Of a stretch of DNA of 64,000 bases, positions 58,961 to 64,000 are shown one piece after another; the first letter of the stretch is position 1; every line of letters starts with the position of its first letter. The notes under the pieces are model-generated. The model was given only the letters and a program-made list of their open reading frames with translations. It made no database searches and was not told the DNA's origin. Position numbers and translations under genes: made by a program. This DNA comes from Glandiceps talaboti (lineage: Eukaryota > Hemichordata > Enteropneusta > Spengelidae). The stretch lies in the NCBI RefSeq assembly GCF_964340395.1, contig NC_135569.1, positions 10,043,540-10,107,539 of the forward strand, written 5' to 3'.

Positions 58961-59754
58961 ATGTAAGTAGCTGTATATAGCAGGGATATGCACACACACT
59001 TTCATGACAACATAAACGACATCAGACCAAACTTTGTAACTATACTGGAATTTATTCCATCCTTTGTATAACTTTGATTACAGTCAACATATTCACCTCA
59101 ATGCAAACACATTGGAAATCTTCTAGTTCAAAATGGGAATTTCTTTACATGCTTCCAAGACTAAAACAATTGTTGCACACAACATTAGACAGAAGTAGTC
59201 ACTCTACTCTATACATAAAAGAAACACATTAACCACATACTTTTATATGATACAAGAAGACAATTATATCGGCGACTAGTTGACACCCACGTACTCCCAT
59301 TCTGAAAGAAAACTCTGCACATATTTCAAAGAACACCGTTTTTAAGTCTACGATAGATTAGTGTATGACAATGCTAAGCGTTCCATGGAACATATCCGGC
59401 TGAACTACAGTATATTAAATTACTACATAACTGTATGTTGTCACTGATGGTTCATCACAGTTTTAAATCTTGAGGGGTGTTAATAGAGAGATCCTATTTT
59501 GATACCAGTGGAATGTTATGTGTGTGTGAAACATTTTTTTTAATGTATTCAAGTTATCAGAGGTTTGGGTAATTTGCATAACACAAGTTAGTATTGTTAT
59601 GCAAATGTATTTGGATTCATTTTCTCTACCAGTATTCTCCCTATAACATTTTGGTACATATTTGTGAAATTTACATGACAATAAATTGAATTGTTATGCA
59701 AATGTACATTGTTTCTAGATGTACATGTAGTTGAACTCAATGGAGAAGGGGTCT

Positions 59755-59955
59755 GTTGTTAGGCATGGAACCCATTACCTGGGGAGAACCTTAGGTAACA
59801 TCACAGGGTACGTCAACCCATTACTCTACAAAGGTCTGGGGAGAACCCTGATTATTCAGTGAAATTATCAGGTGGGACCCACTACTCTAAAAAGGCCTGG
59901 AGTGAACCCTGATTATTAGGTGAAATCATCAGGTGGAACCCCTAATCTACAATGA
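59755..59955. repeat. Tandem repeat, about 62-bp unit, three copies
   Basis: GGGGAGAACC(C)T..GATTATTCAGTGAAATTATC and (A/C)CC(C/A)(A/T)TACTCTACAAAGG recur three times with moderate divergence. Confidence 0.75.
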
Positions 59956-60682
59956 TGTGGTGGTGATATAACAGAATGCTGTAACAAGTGTGATAGCCAA
60001 ATCATATATTTTGTACCTGGACACTTCTGTGATCATTCCATACCATTTTCTTCAGTGGATTTTATGATAAGTTGGATTCAAACTTACACACATTAATTGA
60101 CGATACATCCTACAGAAGTTAGAGGTTTAGAGATTTGAACCTTTAGGTTTTTGCTCTTCAAACTGTGTTCCAAACTTCCAAATACAACTTGAATTTTCAC
60201 AGTTTCATCAATTCAAAGTTCATGAAAAGCCCACTTGAGGCGTGAAACTAGTCACACAAGTGTTACGCTTTATATTATACTTGACTTGTGAAGGTATTTA
60301 CTCAAAATACAATTTTTTGAAATAAACAATTACCCTGTGTATTCCTAAAACATTGAAAACAAATTGTTTTGGTTATTTCTTAGCCATGATGAAACCATCA
60401 GTGATAAAAACAACCCGTTTCTACTTCTGATAAAATAATGTGAAATAACATGAATAAATAATGTACCTTGAAAATACCAGACTTGAGTTCTAGAATCTTT
60501 GCTGTTCAAAACTCTCCTTCTATACCATCCTCACAATTTCAGTTATTTAGATTGTGCACACGACAGAAAACTTTCTTGTAACAGTTTTTATATCGTAAAA
60601 AATAAAGCTATTTCAATCAAGATTGTACATATTCTTCTTGTCTTGAAATACCACCCCTACCCTCAGGTGATGTGGCAATAAT

Positions 60683-60703
60683 TGCCCCCCCCCCCCTCCT
60701 CCA
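60683..60703. repeat. Poly-C tract
   Basis: Run of about 14 C followed by TCCTCC. Confidence 0.9.
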
Positions 60704-60917
60704 CCCAGGGAATGGGATGTCATGAGGTTGGTATGAAGGCAATCTGCACAAGTTTGTAACTTTACCAGGGTACCCCATCATATGTAGGGTAAAAAACACA
60801 CTGGTTACTATGCAAGTTTACCTCTGTTTGTATCATGAAAACCTGGGTGGAAAAACCAGAATGATGTATGCTCCTGGTACAGCAAGTCCTGCTTTGGTAA
60901 GAGTGGGGGTTAGTTAG

Positions 60918-61079
60918 CAGTGTGCCCTCTCATGATGGCCAAATTGTGTTGATGTAAGTCAAAATGGCATTTCTTGTGAGTCACCACATAGTAAGAGATA
61001 AGAGGAACACCAAATTTTGGTGTGTCACTAGAAATTGTGTGCGTCAATGGTGTGTCAAATTGGCTTAGAGGGCACACTG
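60918..61079. mobile_element. hAT-type MITE with intact ends and 8-bp target duplication
   Basis: 162 bp with perfect 13-bp terminal inverted repeats CAGTGTGCCCTCT / AGAGGGCACACTG. It is flanked on both sides by the exact 8-bp repeat TTAGTTAG (60,910-60,917 and 61,080-61,087). An 8-bp duplication with T at 2 and A at 7, and ends beginning CAG, are typical of the hAT superfamily. No transposase, so it must have been mobilised in trans. Confidence 0.9.
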
Positions 61080-62555
61080 TTAGTTAGTGAACACTACTGT
61101 AAGGATTGGTATTATATCAAAGCTTGAGTTTTCATACAGCAAAGTTTGATAGAATCTAAAGTCTTTTACTTACTCACAAAATCAGCCAACAAGGTACAAT
61201 TCTGTATGGAATGTAACAATTAATAATAATTCACTGAAAAACAAGACTACAACTAAATACTACAGTACTTATGTTCCTGACTTAGCATGATCAGACATAA
61301 TTTATTGGTCTCATATATCCCTGTCACACAGTACCCGACATTTCCACTTCAAGTACATTATGGAATTCATGGTGTTTTCTAGGTGAATTCTGACAGGAAT
61401 TTCAGGTTCCTTAAAAACAGAAAGTCACGCTTCATATACCAATCACCATAATTATTTATTGCACCAAATTTACATAGTTTAGTTATTGACTTAGGTACAA
61501 TCAAGGGTTCAAAGTTGTGCACAATTTTTTTTTTTACAATAAATTTTCACCAAACCAAAATTCTCTGCATTATTTTCATGGTTGCGTCATGGTTCAAGCT
61601 CCACTAGTATAAGTTTTATTCAATTCTTCATGGAATTCCATCCATATATTTTCTGCAGAAAATGTCAGGTACAGTGTGGTTTAAATTACATGAAATTCTT
61701 CCCTCACAATTTACATATTGAACAGCCGATTTAAAACTAGTACAGTCTGTCAAGGGAGGTGTTTAATTACTGTGACAGCCATTAGAGGTCAGAGGTCACA
61801 TGGATGACTGCCAGGAACTGACTACAACTACATACTGCCTAGCTACAGATCTCAAGTACTGATGGTGTGGATATGTAAATGATCGGTCAACGCACTTCTA
61901 GGTTTGTAGCTTGAGGGAACTCTTTATGTAGTATTCTTTGGTGACAAAGTACAAAATTTTCTTTCAAAATTTTAAGACGTCAGTCTACGTACTCTGAAAT
62001 TTAGACTGTGCAACGCTGAAAGTTGCAAAACTTTATTTCACTTTGTGATAAAATAGTGTCTCCTTGTCCTCCTTTTCAAAGATAAATGTCAGAATCTCAA
62101 AATAAACTTGTACTCTTAAAAGTAAAAAAAAGAGAAAGGTGGGGTGCATGGGGGGTTTAAACACAAAATGTTCATTTTAAGAAATAACCATGTCAGGTGG
62201 AGTGATTTGTATTAGTTGATGTACACAGATTGACAAATTGTTACTTTTTGTTGATTAACATGTATAACATGTAAACAGGCAGTGACATGACTTGCACTGT
62301 CTGTAGTAAATTCATCTGAAGTTACTTATTTGCCTAGATAATTTTGATTGTTATTATCTTCAAGCAAATTTTTGTCATATCACTACTGAAGTTCTGTGAC
62401 ACTACAGTAATGTGTTGCTCCACTCACATTTCCACTGAAATAACTGAAAACATGTACAGATAATTGTTTAGGAATAAGGAGTGGTTTCATTGATTCATAC
62501 CTCACATGTTGCCAAATCTTTGAAACGGCTAGTAAAAAATAACACTATATTGCAC

Positions 62556-62805
62556 AAGAACAGCGCCCTCATGGGACCATATGTTACCCTCATAGCGCTG
62601 CACCAGTAAGAGTGCCCTCATGCTGTCACTTTGTACCCTCAGAAGAGGAACAGAACATCCTCATTTGCTATTGCAATCCTAACCATGAACTCAGAATAGT
62701 GCCCTCATGTGACCTCAGAGCTTCTCCAGTAAGAGCGCCCTCATGCTGTCACTCAGCACTCTCAGAAGAGGAACAAGAACAGCATTCTAATTTGGCATCC
62801 TAACA
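62556..62805. repeat. Two-copy tandem repeat with GCGCCCTC motifs
   Basis: A roughly 120-bp unit occurs twice: CCAGTAAGAG(T/C)GCCCTCATGC, then TGTCACT and CTCAGAAGAGGAACA. Several (A/G)GCGCCCTCA or AGTGCCCTCA blocks are present. Confidence 0.8.
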
Positions 62806-63763
62806 TAATATTGAGAACTTCAGCACATTTCATCAGTTCTTCTCTAGAAAATACCAGGGGTTAGGATGACGACCCAACTCCCTCAAAAAAAACTTCCTTT
62901 TTTTTTAGAATCAATCTTCCACACCACAAGTACTTGAAATCTAATTCTTTCCTCTTCTAAATTTACAAAAATTATAACTACTTTAACATTTTACTATCTA
63001 AACTTCTCGTAGATAATAACACCTCATAAATAATACAAGTACAATTCTTGTCTTCTTTCCCTTCAAATGGGTATATAATATTAATGAATTCGAAACAGAA
63101 AAAAAAGACACGACGATCTTGAAATAATACGTCATTGTTTCTACTACAGATATGGAAGAGACACTTTTAAATAGAGATTTTTGTACAGGTTGTAATTATG
63201 ATAATAACTAAATGCTGGCTGGCTAATGTACAAGAGATATAAGTACGTCATCACATTTTATCCGGTAAATATACACTGAAACGAACATCACGATTGGTAT
63301 TGCTAGCACATAAATGTATCATTGATTAATTTCCTTGTTAGTCCACGACTTATAATTTTTATACACAGAGACACAGAAAAGGCGGAGATATTGCATGAAA
63401 TACTCGCCATCAATGCTGGGGTATACGATTACAGTAAATAACATACAAACCACAAAATGACACTCCCATACAACATTATGTGAATCTTGGTGTGTTTTTT
63501 TTTAAAAGTCTACATCGTAATTTTTATATATATATACAGAAGCTCTTGTTCTGGTGGACAAACATTAAGAATAAAGGAAAGAACGTTTTTTTTTTCTCTC
63601 TCTCTCTATGTATGTAGGGCTATACATATAATCTGTAAAACTGATGTTTTCCCATAATAATACAACGATATATTTTACAAACAACCAAAGAAGTACCAAA
63701 CAGCCAAAAATTTGCATCACAAAACTAAACTAGTATGGCCAGCATTATTATGGTTGGACAGAG

Positions 63764-63800
63764 AATATTTTTTTTTTCGGTGTTTTTTTTTTTTTTTTTG
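63764..63800. repeat. Poly-T tracts
   Basis: Two long T runs (about 9 and 18 T). In the minus-strand transcript these are A-rich tracts that could cause internal oligo-dT priming. Confidence 0.85.
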
Positions 63801-63828
63801 GTTGTCAGTATTGCAGCTTTCATCAAAA

Positions 63829-63964
63829 CCATATGTGGTAGCTGGAATTGATGGAACTTGATAGCGAAAGTGGCAAATAATGGTGAAAATTGTGGGCTCT
63901 TCTCTTGTTAACATCTGGAGTATTTCGGTTATTGATCATACTTCTCACTGTGTTGCAACCCAGA
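63829..63964 (-). CDS. Possible terminal exon (partial gene, continues beyond right edge)
   Basis: On the minus strand a T-rich tract ends in GTGTTTTACAG at 63,965-63,975, a good acceptor. The exon would start at 63,964 with TCTGGGTTGCAACACAG. Depending on phase the C-terminus is 11 residues (SGLQHSEKYDQ, stop), 45 residues (LGCNTVRSMINNRNTPDVNK onward, stop at about 63,826-63,830) or 5 residues (WVATQ, stop). The preceding exon lies outside the window, so frame and product cannot be decided and I recognise no family. It could also be a 3' UTR exon. Confidence 0.3.
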
Positions 63965-64000
63965 CTGTAAAACACAAACAAAATATATGTTAATACTACA

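Larger units (their letters stand above)
58961..63963 (-). other. Probable long 3' UTR and spacer of a gene beyond the right edge
   Basis: Repeat-poor compared with the rest of the window, no coding frame, and several minus-strand AATAAA signals (for example 61,455-61,460). It lies directly downstream of the acceptor at 63,964. It contains a DR1 site (AGGTCAGAGGTCA, 61,786-61,798) and the elements listed separately. The true 3' end cannot be placed from sequence alone. Confidence 0.35.

Overview
The window is nuclear DNA of a multicellular animal. It is AT-rich, the genes have introns with GT-AG boundaries, and there are many short non-autonomous transposons, tRNA-derived SINE-like repeats, minisatellites and microsatellites, with no operon-like packing. 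The encoded proteins and the repeat mix (short 'tatatagcgct' SINEs, TACATGTA-rich spacers, many MITEs) fit a marine invertebrate, either a non-vertebrate deuterostome or a lophotrochozoan. I cannot name the species from the sequence alone.

Layout. Positions 1-40,250 contain no exon I can defend. This stretch looks like intergenic or long-intron DNA filled with MITE families, diverged tandem arrays (12.9-13.8, 18.98-19.24, 19.7-20.1, 22.7-23.8 and 25.3-25.8 kb) and simple repeats. At 40.4-40.9 kb a CpG-richer patch has two well-formed minus-strand exon-like blocks with no usable reading frame, probably the 5' untranslated start of a gene running left. At 41,672-41,896 (minus) is a short intact gene for a 74-residue membrane protein of unknown function, with a candidate spliced 5' UTR upstream.

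The one gene identified with certainty is DDX55 (orthologue of yeast Spb4), a nucleolar DEAD-box RNA helicase of large-subunit ribosome biogenesis. It lies on the minus strand from 56,906 to 44,973 in 18 coding exons. The splice sites and phases join into a 582-residue protein with all the helicase motifs, the family-specific C-terminal domain and a lysine-rich tail. Its introns hold two SINEs, at least three MITEs, and a pair of mutually complementary microsatellite tracts in introns 2 and 8.

Upstream of DDX55 is a nearly identical 352-bp tandem duplication (57,083-57,785), then two more MITEs. The last 5 kb (about 59.0-63.96 kb) is repeat-poor and follows a good minus-strand splice acceptor at 63,964, so it is probably the terminal exon and long 3' UTR of another minus-strand gene whose body lies beyond the right edge. 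The genes seen share no obvious pathway.

I found no convincing new multi-gene system. The most interesting signals are regulatory or structural. They are the duplicated splice-donor/DR1 array in DDX55 intron 13, the complementary repeats flanking DDX55 exons 3-8, a hAT-type MITE with a perfect 8-bp target duplication whose inner module has been amplified elsewhere, a TTAA-flanked MITE, and the small membrane protein.
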